Source: Lishizhenia tianjinensis (GTDB taxonomy: Bacteria; Bacteroidota; Bacteroidia; Flavobacteriales_D; Crocinitomicaceae). From it: a stretch of 64,000 nt of DNA. Numbering within the stretch: position 1 is the first letter of the stretch; every line of letters starts with the position of its first letter. Positions 43,558 to 53,039 of this stretch are shown here, in pieces. Location of the stretch: NCBI RefSeq assembly GCF_900116425.1, contig NZ_FPAS01000006.1:203365-267364 (forward strand), read 5' to 3'. Position numbers and translations under genes: made by a program. Below the pieces are notes generated by a model. It ran no database searches. It saw nothing but the letters and a program-made list of their open reading frames with translations, and was not told the origin of the DNA.

Positions 43558-45201
43558 ATGGATAAAAGCAAAGCAAGAGAGGCCAGTAATGCCATTGGTA
43601 GAATTTACATCACCATGCGTCATTTAATGAACCGTGGATTTTACAAACCTATGGGTGTTTCCGGAAAAACATTAAGGGAGGCCTTGCTTGAACTACAACC
43701 TGAGATTTACGGTGCCATAGCCGAAGATAAATTGGAAATTAATGGACTCTTTTACGTTCTCGACCGTTTACCAGAAGGTATCGAGAATTGTAAGTACATC
43801 CACCTTACTTCTGATGAGGGCTATAAAGACACCCACATACCGGTAATTATACCTCCCAAAAGAAGAAGAAAATGTTATCCACTCGATAAGGAACAAATAA
43901 ACATAGAGATTACACGCGGTAGATCTGATGTCTATGACATCCTTACCCACCTTACTTTTCTCTTTATAGAATCACACAAAATAGCCCACCATATATTAAG
44001 GGAAGACGAAAAAGATACCATACGCGAGTGGCAAAAATTAGAAGAAGCTCTTCAAAAATCAGAGCTAAGTAACGAGGAAATTGAACTGGCTCTAATTCAT
44101 ACCTCTACTATAATTGGAAGAAGTTTTACAGAAACAAAGGAAGTTTACACGCAGTTTGCAAGTGAACAGCATCCGCACCGTTTTTTGAAGTTGATATATG
44201 GATTAGGTAAACTGGCCTTGGATGAAATTCAAAACAAAGACAAACGCGTCATCACTTTTTCCAAAACCTTACGAGAACGCATAGGTCATCATATCTATGG
44301 AGATATTTGGGCAACCCAACTCAAGCACAAGTTGCAAGAACTTCACTTGATGGATAGACCACTACACATCATTTCTGCCAACATGCATAGTGTTATGAAC
44401 TACTTGTATGCACGACAAGCCATGCAAACAGAAGATGCCATGGCCTGTTTTGAAAATTTGAGTCAATCTGAAAACAAAGAAGACAGAAAAAAAGTAATGC
44501 GCTATGCCAAAAAACATGGATTACACTTCATCAAAGACGATACAGGAACCAACATAGATGTGCAGATTATAGACCTTGCAAAGCTCAATCTCTCAGAAAG
44601 TTTTCTCAACAACGCCAAAGACAACCGAGCTGTTTTGCTGGTGATGGACTATGCTTTTGGAGAGCAAGCCTACGAAAGTATGGATGAACTCTTGAAGCCT
44701 TTGAAATTAAGTACTGGAGATATAAAATTGCACGTAGAATCTATTTCCATCATGGGAAAAGCAGGTATTTTAGAAGGCGACAAAGGCGACATCATGCTAC
44801 CCACGGCCCATGTATTTGAGGGAACGGCAGATAATTATCCTTTCCTAAATGAACTTCATCTTTCCGATTTTCAACACGAAGACCTAAAAGTACAAAGTGG
44901 TCCTATGATTACCGTATTGGGTACCTCTCTTCAAAACAAAGATGTGTTGGAATACTTTAAAACCTCCACTTGGGGGATGATAGGCTTAGAAATGGAGGGA
45001 GCACACTATCAAAAAGCCATACAAAGCGCCTCTAGGATACGCAAGAGCGTTAGAGAAGATGTAAAAGTGCGCTATGCCTATTACGCCTCAGACAACCCCT
45101 TAAAAACAGGTTCTACGCTCGCATCTGGTGGATTGGGATTAACCGGTGTGAAACCAACCTATATTATTACTAAAAAGATTCTACAGCAAATTTTACATTA
45201 A
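43558..45201 (+). CDS. DUF6909-type protein with nucleoside-phosphorylase-like C-terminal domain
   Basis: From the ATG at 43558 the product is 547 residues; a TTG nine codons upstream is not favoured. The first 330 residues are mostly helical and unlike any enzyme I recognise. The last 200 look like the PNP/UDP/MTA nucleosidase fold: GKAGILEGDKGDIML, a HVFEGTADNYPF strand, GLEMEGAHYQKA (Glu about 478) and ASDNPLKTG with Asp about 512. These two match the substrate-binding EMEG and catalytic Ser-Asp of that family. The protein is similar to Bacteroidetes proteins that I recall as DUF6909. Substrate unknown. Divergent from frr. Confidence 0.75.
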   Translation: MDKSKAREASNAIGRIYITMRHLMNRGFYKPMGVSGKTLREALLELQPEIYGAIAEDKLEINGLFYVLDRLPEGIENCKYIHLTSDEGYKDTHIPVIIPPKRRRKCYPLDKEQINIEITRGRSDVYDILTHLTFLFIESHKIAHHILREDEKDTIREWQKLEEALQKSELSNEEIELALIHTSTIIGRSFTETKEVYTQFASEQHPHRFLKLIYGLGKLALDEIQNKDKRVITFSKTLRERIGHHIYGDIWATQLKHKLQELHLMDRPLHIISANMHSVMNYLYARQAMQTEDAMACFENLSQSENKEDRKKVMRYAKKHGLHFIKDDTGTNIDVQIIDLAKLNLSESFLNNAKDNRAVLLVMDYAFGEQAYESMDELLKPLKLSTGDIKLHVESISIMGKAGILEGDKGDIMLPTAHVFEGTADNYPFLNELHLSDFQHEDLKVQSGPMITVLGTSLQNKDVLEYFKTSTWGMIGLEMEGAHYQKAIQSASRIRKSVREDVKVRYAYYASDNPLKTGSTLASGGLGLTGVKPTYIITKKILQQILH

Positions 45202-45229
45202 TCTGTTTCGTTGGCATACCGACGGGCAT

Positions 45230-45255
45230 AAAAAAGCCACTCCAAAAGAGTGGCT
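45230..45255 (-). terminator. Terminator after pyrH
   Basis: An 8-bp stem AGCCACTC / GAGTGGCT has its T tract on the minus strand. It lies downstream of the pyrH stop. Confidence 0.82.
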
Positions 45256-45304
45256 CGGTATTTAATAGAACGAAAAATAATTCTTCATTCTTAAGTCGTA
45301 GTTC

Positions 45305-46009
<705 letters not shown>

Positions 46010-46028
46010 CTATTCCTTTTGATTTGGA

Positions 46029-46060
46029 CAAAAATACTTCTAAAATGTATGAAAAAACAA
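46029..46060 (-). promoter_or_regulatory. Promoter of pyrH
   Basis: On the minus strand TTG (46060-46058), a 21-base spacer and TATTTTTG (46036-46029) match the consensus. The ATG follows 20 bases later. Confidence 0.7.
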
Positions 46061-46137
46061 GCTTTTGTTTAAAAAATACGGAGAGATTTACCAGCAACGA
46101 TTATCCGTGACCAGATGAATTCGATTTGACGAAAAAC

Positions 46138-46171
46138 AAAAAAGGCTGTCCCAGAGGAACAGCCTTTTTTA
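46138..46171 (-). terminator. Terminator after tsf
   Basis: The stem AAAGGCTGT-CC / GG-ACAGCCTTT has an A run on the left, giving T residues on the minus strand, and lies just after the tsf stop. Confidence 0.92.
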
Positions 46172-46190
46172 TATTTTGAATTGCTTTTTC

Positions 46191-47009
46191 TTAGCTTAAA
46201 GAGAAACGCTTGAATTCAGTTACAGTTAAGTCTTTATCGATAGACTGTAAGTACTGCTCTACTGATTGCTTGTTATCTTTAATAGAAGCTTGGCTCAACA
46301 AAGTGTTTTCTTTGAAGAATTTACCTAAACGTCCTTCAGCAATTTTCTCAGCCATTTCAGCTGGTTTACCTTCTTGGATAGCTAATTCTTTACCAACTTC
46401 TAATTCTCTTGCGATCGTGTCAGCATCGATTCCATCTTTGTTTAACGCTAATGGATTCATTGCAGCAACTTGCATAGCAACTTGCTTACCAGCTTCTGCG
46501 TGACCTTCTTTGTTCATTGCAACTAAAGTAGCCAATTGGTTACCTGGGTGGTTGTAAGCAACAACCTCAGCAGCTTCAACTTTCGCGAAGTGAGATAAAT
46601 CTAATTTCTCTCCGATAACACCAACTTGCTCAGTAATTTTCTCAGCAACTGTTAATTTATCATCGAATTTCAATCCGTTTAATTCTTCTACTGAAGAAGC
46701 ACCGTTTTCGATAGCGATGTTCAATATAGAAGTAACAAAGTTTCTGAAGTCATCATTCTTAGCAACGAAGTCAGTCTCACAGTTCAACTGTAACATGTAA
46801 CCAACGTTTCCTTTAGACTCAGCGAAGATAACACCTTCTTTAGCTTCGTTCTCACCTCTCTTAGCAGCAACTTTTTGCCCTTTCTTACGAAGGATGTCAA
46901 TTGCTTGTTCGAAATCTCCATTTGCTTCAGATAATGCCTTTTTACAGTCCATCATCCCAGCTCCTGTCTTATCTCTTAATTCTTTTACTTGTGCAGCTGT
47001 AATTGCCAT
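46191..47009 (-). CDS. tsf: Translation elongation factor Ts
   Basis: EF-Ts regenerates EF-Tu by nucleotide exchange. The 272-residue protein has the N-terminal UBA domain with VKELRDKTGAGMMDCKKAL, the TDFVAKN motif that contacts EF-Tu, and the core subdomains (HVA-type VAMNKEGHAEAGKQVAMQVAAMNP). It is the last gene of the ribosomal operon rplM-rpsI-rpsB-tsf, 28 bases after rpsB. A terminator follows. Length is normal. Confidence 0.97.
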   Translation of the reverse strand: MAITAAQVKELRDKTGAGMMDCKKALSEANGDFEQAIDILRKKGQKVAAKRGENEAKEGVIFAESKGNVGYMLQLNCETDFVAKNDDFRNFVTSILNIAIENGASSVEELNGLKFDDKLTVAEKITEQVGVIGEKLDLSHFAKVEAAEVVAYNHPGNQLATLVAMNKEGHAEAGKQVAMQVAAMNPLALNKDGIDADTIARELEVGKELAIQEGKPAEMAEKIAEGRLGKFFKENTLLSQASIKDNKQSVEQYLQSIDKDLTVTEFKRFSLS

Positions 47010-47037
47010 GTGTAAAAAATTTTATTCTATTAATATT

Positions 47038-47808
47038 TTATTCTTCTTCTTCTTTTGCTGCTGCAGCCTTTGGAGCTTCAGTTGTAGCAGTCTCCTTTTT
47101 AGGAGCCTCTTTTTTAGCAGCTTTTCTTTCTTCTAAACCTTCTTTGATAGAAGATGTAACAGCATCCATAATGATAGAGATAGATTTTGTTGCATCATCG
47201 TTAGATGGAATAGCGAAATCAACTGGACGAGGGTCTGAGTTAGTATCTACCATAGCAAATACTGGAATGTTCAAACGCTTCGCTTCTTTCAACGCGATGT
47301 GCTCTTTCAATACATCAACGATGAAGATCGCTGCTGGCTGACGAGTCATATCTGCGATAGAACCAAAGTTCTTTTCTAATTTCTCTCTCTGACGTGTTTT
47401 GAATAGACGCTCTCTTTTAGAAAGTGTATCCCAAGTTCCATCTGTCTTCATTTTGTCGATAGATGTCATCTTACGAACTGACTTACGTGTAGTAGCAAAG
47501 TTAGTTAACATACCACCTGACCATCTTTCAGTTACGAACGGCATGTTTACTGCGCTAACTTTATCAGCGATAATTTCTTTCGCTTGCTTCTTAGTAGCAA
47601 CGAATAAAATTTTCTTTCCTGACTTAGCAATTTGCTTCATTGCTGCACACGCTTGATCCAAGTGAGCAATTGTCTTATTTAAATCGATAATGTGGATACC
47701 TTTTTGCTCAGCAAAGATGTAAGGAGCCATCGCTGGATTCCACTTTCTTTTAAGGTGTCCAAAGTGTACACCTGCGTCTAATAAATCTTTAAATTCTACT
47801 TTTGACAT
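47038..47808 (-). CDS. rpsB: 30S ribosomal protein S2
   Basis: S2 is a small-subunit protein. The 256-residue product has the usual start, DLLDAGVHFGHLKRKWNPAMAPYIF, GIHIIDLNKT, and the FVATKKQAKEI and VTERWSGGMLTNF blocks, followed by PVFAMVDTNSDPRPVDFAIPSNDDA. The C-terminal tail is a low-complexity Lys/Glu/Ala extension (KKEAPKKETATTEAPKAAA). It is 114 bases downstream of rpsI, and that gap may hold a leader structure. tsf follows after 28 bases. Confidence 0.97.
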   Translation of the reverse strand: MSKVEFKDLLDAGVHFGHLKRKWNPAMAPYIFAEQKGIHIIDLNKTIAHLDQACAAMKQIAKSGKKILFVATKKQAKEIIADKVSAVNMPFVTERWSGGMLTNFATTRKSVRKMTSIDKMKTDGTWDTLSKRERLFKTRQREKLEKNFGSIADMTRQPAAIFIVDVLKEHIALKEAKRLNIPVFAMVDTNSDPRPVDFAIPSNDDATKSISIIMDAVTSSIKEGLEERKAAKKEAPKKETATTEAPKAAAAKEEEE

Positions 47809-47922
47809 TTTAATTTTCTTTATTGTTTACGTTCCTTTAGTATCAGGCCCTGAGGGTTTCTTAAAAAAGAAAGGGTTCTCAAGAACTTAGATGCTAAACA
47901 AGCGCCAAAATATAATCTTCGA

Positions 47923-48309
47923 TTAACGTTTCGAGAACTGGAATTTCTTACGAGCCTTAGGCTGACCTGGCTTCTTACGCTCAACCATTCTTGGGTCACG
48001 CGTCATCAATCCTTCAGCTTTCAATGCTGGTTTCATTTCCTCGTCTACTTTTACAAGAGCTCTTGAGATTCCTAAACGGATAGCTTCTGCTTGACCGTTT
48101 ACTCCTCCTCCATTTACGTTTACTTTAACGTCGTACTGTCCAACAGTCTCAGTTAATTCAAACGGCTGAACAATCTTAGATTGTAAAACAGCTACTGGGA
48201 AAAACTCAGTGTAATCTCTATTGTTAACAGTAACTTTACCAGTTCCTTTAGTAAGGTAAACTCTAGCTACTGAAGTTTTTCTTCTTCCTAATGTGTTAAT
48301 TACTTCCAT
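47923..48309 (-). CDS. rpsI: 30S ribosomal protein S9
   Basis: S9 contacts the P-site tRNA through its C-terminal tail. The 128-residue product has [18 protein letters not shown] at the start, [20 protein letters not shown] in the middle and the basic end [24 protein letters not shown], which is the expected SKR tail. It follows rplM by 5 bases, as in most bacteria, and precedes rpsB by 114 bases. Confidence 0.98.
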   Translation of the reverse strand: MEVINTLGRRKTSVARVYLTKGTGKVTVNNRDYTEFFPVAVLQSKIVQPFELTETVGQYDVKVNVNGGGVNGQAEAIRLGISRALVKVDEEMKPALKAEGLMTRDPRMVERKKPGQPKARKKFQFSKR

Positions 48310-48314
48310 GCTTC

Positions 48315-48770
48315 TTATTTGAATGATTCAAGGTCAAAATTTACTGGCTTCTGCGCTTCGTGCGTGTGCTCAGCACCTTCAACCACTTTTAAATTTCTGT
48401 ACAACTGGCGACCTAATTTGTTCTTAGGTAACATTCCTTTAACAGCCATCTCTACCAAACGGATAGGACGCTTAGCCATTAACTCTTCTGCAGTTAATGA
48501 ACGTTGCCCACCTGGGTAACCTGTGTGACGGATGTAAGTCTTGTCAGACCACTTGTTTCCTGAAAGTACTATTTTCTCTGCGTTAATAACGATTACGTTA
48601 TCTCCACAATCTGCGTGAGGAGTGAAGTTGGGCTTGTGTTTACCACGGATCAACTTCGCTACCTTACTTGCTAGACGACCTAAAGTCTGTCCCTCTGCAT
48701 CTACTAACAACCACTTCTTATCAGCAGTTTCTTTGTTACCAGATACCGTTTTGTAACTTAATGTATCCAC
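48315..48770 (-). CDS. rplM: 50S ribosomal protein L13
   Basis: L13 is a large-subunit assembly protein. From a GTG start at 48770 the product is 151 residues, the normal length, and begins [13 protein letters not shown]. An upstream ATG at 48830 overlaps the promoter -7 box and would add 20 residues unlike the family, so it is rejected. Core blocks [38 protein letters not shown] and [18 protein letters not shown] are clear. The gene is first in rplM-rpsI-rpsB-tsf. A 9-bp hairpin at the 5' end of the mRNA may regulate it. Confidence 0.96.
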   Translation of the reverse strand: MDTLSYKTVSGNKETADKKWLLVDAEGQTLGRLASKVAKLIRGKHKPNFTPHADCGDNVIVINAEKIVLSGNKWSDKTYIRHTGYPGGQRSLTAEELMAKRPIRLVEMAVKGMLPKNKLGRQLYRNLKVVEGAEHTHEAQKPVNFDLESFK

Positions 48771-48800
48771 TCTTTTTAAATTTATTAAATAAGACAATTT

Positions 48801-48824
48801 CCCCATTCCATACTTGAAACGGGG
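48801..48824 (-). promoter_or_regulatory. Leader hairpin of the rplM operon
   Basis: On the minus strand CCCCGTTTC and GGAATGGGG form a 9-bp stem (with G-U pairs) around a 6-base loop. The hairpin starts at about the predicted transcription start and ends 30 bases before the GTG start. It could be an autoregulatory site for a ribosomal protein; this is an inference. Confidence 0.45.
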
Positions 48825-48827
48825 CTG

Positions 48828-48858
48828 CAAAGATAGTACAAGTAATTTTTATTCACAA
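48828..48858 (-). promoter_or_regulatory. Promoter of the rplM-rpsI-rpsB-tsf operon
   Basis: On the minus strand TTG (48858-48856), a 20-base spacer and TATCTTTG (48835-48828) match the Bacteroidetes consensus fully. The start codon follows 57 bases later. Confidence 0.75.
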
Positions 48859-48932
48859 GCGCTCGGTGGAAAAGATTGATAATCGGTTGATATAATGTGA
48901 TTTCGATCGCCGAAGATAACACAAAACTAAAG

Positions 48933-48963
48933 AAAAAAGCGTCACCCCAAAGAGGTGACGCTT
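48933..48963 (-). terminator. Terminator after the 499-residue exported protein gene
   Basis: A 10-bp stem AAGCGTCACC / GGTGACGCTT has its T run on the minus strand. Confidence 0.88.
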
Positions 48964-49020
48964 CTGATAAATACGGAATAGCTCTCTAAAGTATCATTAC
49001 CCTAAAGAATATCCTGAGTT

Positions 49021-50520
49021 TTATAACAATTCAATTTGTGTGAACTCAATCTGGTTCTTCTTCCTATAGTAAAGTGTGATTTTCCCAAGTTCATCACTTG
49101 TCATATAACCAAAGGCAGTAACAAATCCCATATTTGTGTAAACATCATTCTGTGATTCATTCTCTAAATACTCGTCATCATTCGAAATATCAGTAGCGCA
49201 TAAACTTGCTTTAGGAATGACTCCATCCATAGTACTTTGAAAAACAAAAACTATTCGATTTTCCAATTTATCAACATACCTAAAATGGCTCATGTCATAA
49301 ACCATGCTATAATATCCTAATTGAGAAAGATCGGTTGATTTTGGAATCATTATTTCCATGGCATCATTTTTCACAACCTGCACACCCTCTATTCCTAAGC
49401 TTTTGTTTATTTCCACAACAACAAAGGATCCAAATTTTATAAAGTTAGTAAGGGATAATGAGCTCGACGCCTTTTTAATTTTTGAGCCGGTACTTCCAAT
49501 ACTATGTCTGGACTCAAATGTTTCAGCAATAATTTTATATCCCTTTTCCGTTTTTACAACATCATTAAATATATACTGTTCACTTTTCTGTATTTTTTCT
49601 AATTCATCATTATTTCCCGGGTCAATCAAAGAGGTAATTTCATTTTTCCAATTGTACTTTACATCTTTCACGAGGTTACCTGTATGATTATACACCTTTA
49701 CAAACAACCCTTCCAGATTTCTGTTCTCATCTATATACTGACCAAAAAGCATGACTTCATCACCATAAGTTTTAACCTGTCTTGCTACAAACTCTAACCC
49801 TTCACTGTATTGTTGGTCAAACATAGTCTGTCCCTCATCATTAATTTTTATGACATGTTGACTAAAATTACTTTCCTTCATTCCACGACCTTCTTGGTAC
49901 GTAATTAAAAGGTTTCCCTCATGATCTACCAGAATATCTTTGTGGTAAACGGCTTTATTTTCTCTCCCAATGCGTTTCCTCCACAGTTCATTCATACTGT
50001 TATCTACTTTAATAATTTCAAAAGCATATCTATTAATATCATGACTCTCGATTCCCGCCAGAATAAAAAAACCATCTTTTGCTTCATAGATTTTAACAAT
50101 AGTGAACAAGGCCGCATATTGTTCAGAAAGCGTTTTAACTTTTTCTAATTTTATTTCACCTAAAAATCCTCCATTCTTACCAAAAGACCTCACAACTACA
50201 AAATCTTTTACCATATTTATAAAAGCAATTGCACATGCTTCATCATTAACTGCAGCAGAAAGTGTACTCGTATTTTTGAACAACTCAGTTCGAGTACTCA
50301 AAACTTTATCTAAGTAAAAGTCCATTATATCGATGGTATAATTTCTGAGTTTACCTTTTTGACCTTCTTCCTCATAGACGGTTAAATACCCATTAGAATT
50401 CACATAAGTTTCCACAGAACCTTCAACGTTCCCAATCACTCTTCCTTGGGTCCAAGATGATGTACTTATTAAGTTGAAAAAAAGAATAGATATGAATAGG
50501 GTAAATCTTTTTAGATACAT
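49021..50520 (-). CDS. Exported protein of unknown function
   Basis: The 499-residue product has a signal peptide (MYLKRFTLFISILFFNLIS, ending WTQG). The mature part consists of repeated beta-type units with YEEEGQKGKLRNY, GIESHDINRYAFEIIKVD, LEGLFVKVYNHTGNLVKDVKYNW and similar stretches, which suggests a beta-propeller like those in cell-surface proteins. No T9SS-type C-terminal domain is obvious. It stands alone: it has a terminator downstream, and paaZ lies 169 bases upstream with its own terminator between. Function unknown. Confidence 0.75.
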   Translation of the reverse strand: MYLKRFTLFISILFFNLISTSSWTQGRVIGNVEGSVETYVNSNGYLTVYEEEGQKGKLRNYTIDIMDFYLDKVLSTRTELFKNTSTLSAAVNDEACAIAFINMVKDFVVVRSFGKNGGFLGEIKLEKVKTLSEQYAALFTIVKIYEAKDGFFILAGIESHDINRYAFEIIKVDNSMNELWRKRIGRENKAVYHKDILVDHEGNLLITYQEGRGMKESNFSQHVIKINDEGQTMFDQQYSEGLEFVARQVKTYGDEVMLFGQYIDENRNLEGLFVKVYNHTGNLVKDVKYNWKNEITSLIDPGNNDELEKIQKSEQYIFNDVVKTEKGYKIIAETFESRHSIGSTGSKIKKASSSLSLTNFIKFGSFVVVEINKSLGIEGVQVVKNDAMEIMIPKSTDLSQLGYYSMVYDMSHFRYVDKLENRIVFVFQSTMDGVIPKASLCATDISNDDEYLENESQNDVYTNMGFVTAFGYMTSDELGKITLYYRKKNQIEFTQIELL

Positions 50521-50637
50521 AATTAGATTATTAGTTTCGCCTAAGATAATTAATGTGAAGAATTAATTTTTACTCCAGCCCATTTTTAAAGATTAACTGG
50601 AACCTCCTTTATTGATCTGATTCTGGAATTGAACGAA

Positions 50638-50670
50638 ACAAAAAAGCGCCACCTCAAAGAGATGACGCTT
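50638..50670 (-). terminator. Terminator after paaZ
   Basis: AAGCGCCACCTC / GAGATGACGCTT forms a stem with two mismatches and the A run at left gives T residues on the minus strand. It closely resembles the terminator at 48933-48963. Confidence 0.75.
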
Positions 50671-50689
50671 CCATATAATAGGTATGTAA

Positions 50690-52741
50690 CTATTTACTTT
50701 GATCAATTTTCTTCACCATCGTTAAGATAGTAGCCAAAGCAACTGTTTCTCCTGTTTCGTCATATACGTCTACCAAGAATTTAACAATTCCTTTTGCAAC
50801 ATCGTCTTCTGAACGCTTCTCTTGATCGATTTTCTCTTTTACTGTGAAACGAACTCCGATGGTAGCTCCTGGGTAAACTGGTTTTGTAAATCTTGCTTCA
50901 TCGATACCGTAGTTCAATAATACTGGACCTTTCTTGGCGTCTACAAACAATCCTGCCGCTTTAGAAAGGATGAAGTAACCGTGTGCTACTCTTCCTTCGA
51001 AAATTGTTCCATCTAAAGAAGTCTCATCCATGTGGGCATAGAAGTTATCTCCTGAAACATTCGCAAAGTTTACGATATCCGTTGTTGTTACCGTGTGTTT
51101 GGCTGTAAATACAGTATCTCCAACCGTTAACTCTTCAAAATGCTGACGGAATACGTGAGGGTTAGCTTCTGGCTGCGCTCCACCTACTTGGTATTGCTGT
51201 GTAATTTCTGTAATCGTAGTTGGGTGACCTTGGATGGCCGTTCTTTGTAAGTAATGCAAGATACCTCTTTTACCTCCCATTTCTTCACCACCACCAGCTC
51301 TACCTGGTCCACCGTGCGTTAACATCGGCATTGGAGAACCGTGACCTGTACTTTCTTTCGCACAATCGTTGTTCAATACCAAAATTCTTCCATTCATATG
51401 AGCCGCCTCAACCACGAATTCTCTCGCAATCTTATTATCAGCCGTAACGATAGAAGTAACCAATGAACCTTTACCTAACTTTGTAAGCTCAACAGCCTCG
51501 TTTAAATCTTTGTAAGGCATAATCGTAGAAACAGGTCCGAATGCTTCAACATTGTGTACATCTGTTTTGTTGAAAGGATCGTTGTTCAACATTAAGATAG
51601 GCGACATAAATGCACCTTTCTTGTTGTCTGCTCCCATCACTTCTACGTTATCTAAATCTCCAAATAAAGTAGCTTGAGATTTTTGCAATAATTCTACATT
51701 CTCTCTAACTCTGCTTACTTGTAACTGGTTGATCAATGCTCCCATTCTAACCCCCTCTACGGTTGGATCTCCAATGGTAGTTTTTGCCAAACGAGCAGTT
51801 AATGCGTTTTGTACATCTTCTACTAATTTCTCTGGCACCATAATACGACGAATAGCTGTACATTTTTGTCCAGTTTTCACCGTCATTTCACGTGCAACTT
51901 CCTTAATGAATAAATCAAACTCTGGAGTTCCTGGAACTGCATCTTCACCTAAAACTGAAGCGTTTAATGAATCGGCCTCTAGGTTGAAAGGAACAGAGTT
52001 TTCTATGATGCTAGAAGAAGCTTTGATTTTTTGACCCGTTGCTGCAGAACCTGTAAAGGTTACTACATCTTGGTTGGTCAAATTATCAATGATACCTCTA
52101 CCTAAACCAGAAACTAACTGAATAGCTCCTTCTGGTAAAATACCCGACTCAACGATGTCTTTCACCATACATTCTGTTAAGAAAGATGTGTGCTCAGATG
52201 GCTTCACCATAGCTGGTACACCAGCCATTAAGTTCACGGCTACTTTCTCTAACATACCCCAAATTGGGAAGTTAAATGCATTGATGTGAACAGCTACACC
52301 TTGTTTTGGTACCATAATGTGATGACCAATAAAGCTACCTCCTTTAGATAATGGAGCAGCTTGTCCGTCTACATAATAAGGTAAATCTGGGAATTGACGA
52401 CGCAAAGAAGCATTGGCAAACAAGTTACCTATACCTCCTTCAATGTCTATCCAAGAATCCACACGAGTGGCACCTGTTGCAGTACTTAGGGTGTAATATT
52501 TTTCTTTTCTATCTAATAAGTAGAAAGCCAAAGCCTTTAACATACGACCTCTTTCTTGGAAGGTCATTTTTCTCAAGGCTCTACCTCCTTTATCTCGTCC
52601 GTAAGCTAAAGCGGCTTCGAAATCAATTCCTGCAGATGAAACTTCTGCGAATTTCTCTCCAGTGATGGCATTGAATACTTCTGTTTCAACTCCTTCTCCG
52701 GCAACCCATTTACCTTCGACGTAATTTTTTATGATTTGCAT
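50690..52741 (-). CDS. paaZ: PaaZ-like aldehyde dehydrogenase / enoyl-CoA hydratase fusion
   Basis: PaaZ opens the oxepin ring and oxidises the resulting semialdehyde in phenylacetate degradation. The 683-residue length matches. The N-terminal aldehyde dehydrogenase has Cys294 (GQKCTAIRR) and Glu256 (NLEADSLN), as in E. coli PaaZ. The C-terminal MaoC-like hydratase (about 540-680) has SGDNFYAHMDE with the catalytic Asp and His. No other paa gene is near, so it may instead serve another ring-cleavage or aldehyde pathway. It has its own promoter and terminator. Cytoplasmic. Confidence 0.92.
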   Translation of the reverse strand: MQIIKNYVEGKWVAGEGVETEVFNAITGEKFAEVSSAGIDFEAALAYGRDKGGRALRKMTFQERGRMLKALAFYLLDRKEKYYTLSTATGATRVDSWIDIEGGIGNLFANASLRRQFPDLPYYVDGQAAPLSKGGSFIGHHIMVPKQGVAVHINAFNFPIWGMLEKVAVNLMAGVPAMVKPSEHTSFLTECMVKDIVESGILPEGAIQLVSGLGRGIIDNLTNQDVVTFTGSAATGQKIKASSSIIENSVPFNLEADSLNASVLGEDAVPGTPEFDLFIKEVAREMTVKTGQKCTAIRRIMVPEKLVEDVQNALTARLAKTTIGDPTVEGVRMGALINQLQVSRVRENVELLQKSQATLFGDLDNVEVMGADNKKGAFMSPILMLNNDPFNKTDVHNVEAFGPVSTIMPYKDLNEAVELTKLGKGSLVTSIVTADNKIAREFVVEAAHMNGRILVLNNDCAKESTGHGSPMPMLTHGGPGRAGGGEEMGGKRGILHYLQRTAIQGHPTTITEITQQYQVGGAQPEANPHVFRQHFEELTVGDTVFTAKHTVTTTDIVNFANVSGDNFYAHMDETSLDGTIFEGRVAHGYFILSKAAGLFVDAKKGPVLLNYGIDEARFTKPVYPGATIGVRFTVKEKIDQEKRSEDDVAKGIVKFLVDVYDETGETVALATILTMVKKIDQSK

Positions 52742-52764
52742 GAACTGTCTTTTTTAAGCGTCCA

Positions 52765-52794
52765 CGAAGATAAGGGTCTAGGGGATGAAATCAA
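52765..52794 (-). promoter_or_regulatory. Promoter of paaZ
   Basis: On the minus strand TTG (52794-52792), a 19-base spacer and TATCTTCG (52772-52765) fit the consensus with one mismatch in the -7 box. The ATG follows 23 bases later. Confidence 0.6.
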
Positions 52795-52817
52795 AATGCG
52801 TCCGCGACAATCTAAAA

Positions 52818-53029
52818 GTAAGGGTCGACCAGCGTGTCGACCCAATACGAAGAAGCCCATACCTAAGGAAACTTCACGACCAAGAAAACCTCAATGCCAC
52901 AAAAGTTAAAAAGCTGCTAACTACACCTGCAACAGTCCAACACATCTGTTCTGCATAATGAGTGCTTCTTGTACTCTTATTGTACGCTTCTTATTTAAGT
53001 ATCGGGTCGACACGCTGGTCGACCCTTAC
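52818..53029. repeat. 212-bp segment bounded by near-perfect 31-bp inverted repeats
   Basis: The left arm (52818-52848) and the right arm (52999-53029) are reverse complements with one mismatch. Each arm is itself a hairpin: stem GGGTCGAC / GTCGACCC with a 6-base loop (left 52822-52843, right 53004-53025). The internal 150 bases have no gene. No clear target duplication is seen. It could be a small mobile or REP/BIME-type element, or a paired regulatory structure between metH and paaZ. Confidence 0.8.
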
Positions 53030-53039
53030 GGGAAAATGG

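Noticed and set aside
46894..47341. Open frames opposite rpsB and tsf
   Set aside because: They run antisense to conserved ribosomal genes and show no family resemblance.
47809..47922. rpsB leader as a defined autoregulatory RNA
   Set aside because: The 114-base gap has weak stems (TTTCTT / AAGAAA and CCCTCAGGG), but nothing that could be told from chance without an alignment.
48771..48830. ATG start at 48830 for rplM
   Set aside because: It overlaps the promoter -7 box and adds 20 residues not found in L13; the GTG at 48770 gives the normal length.
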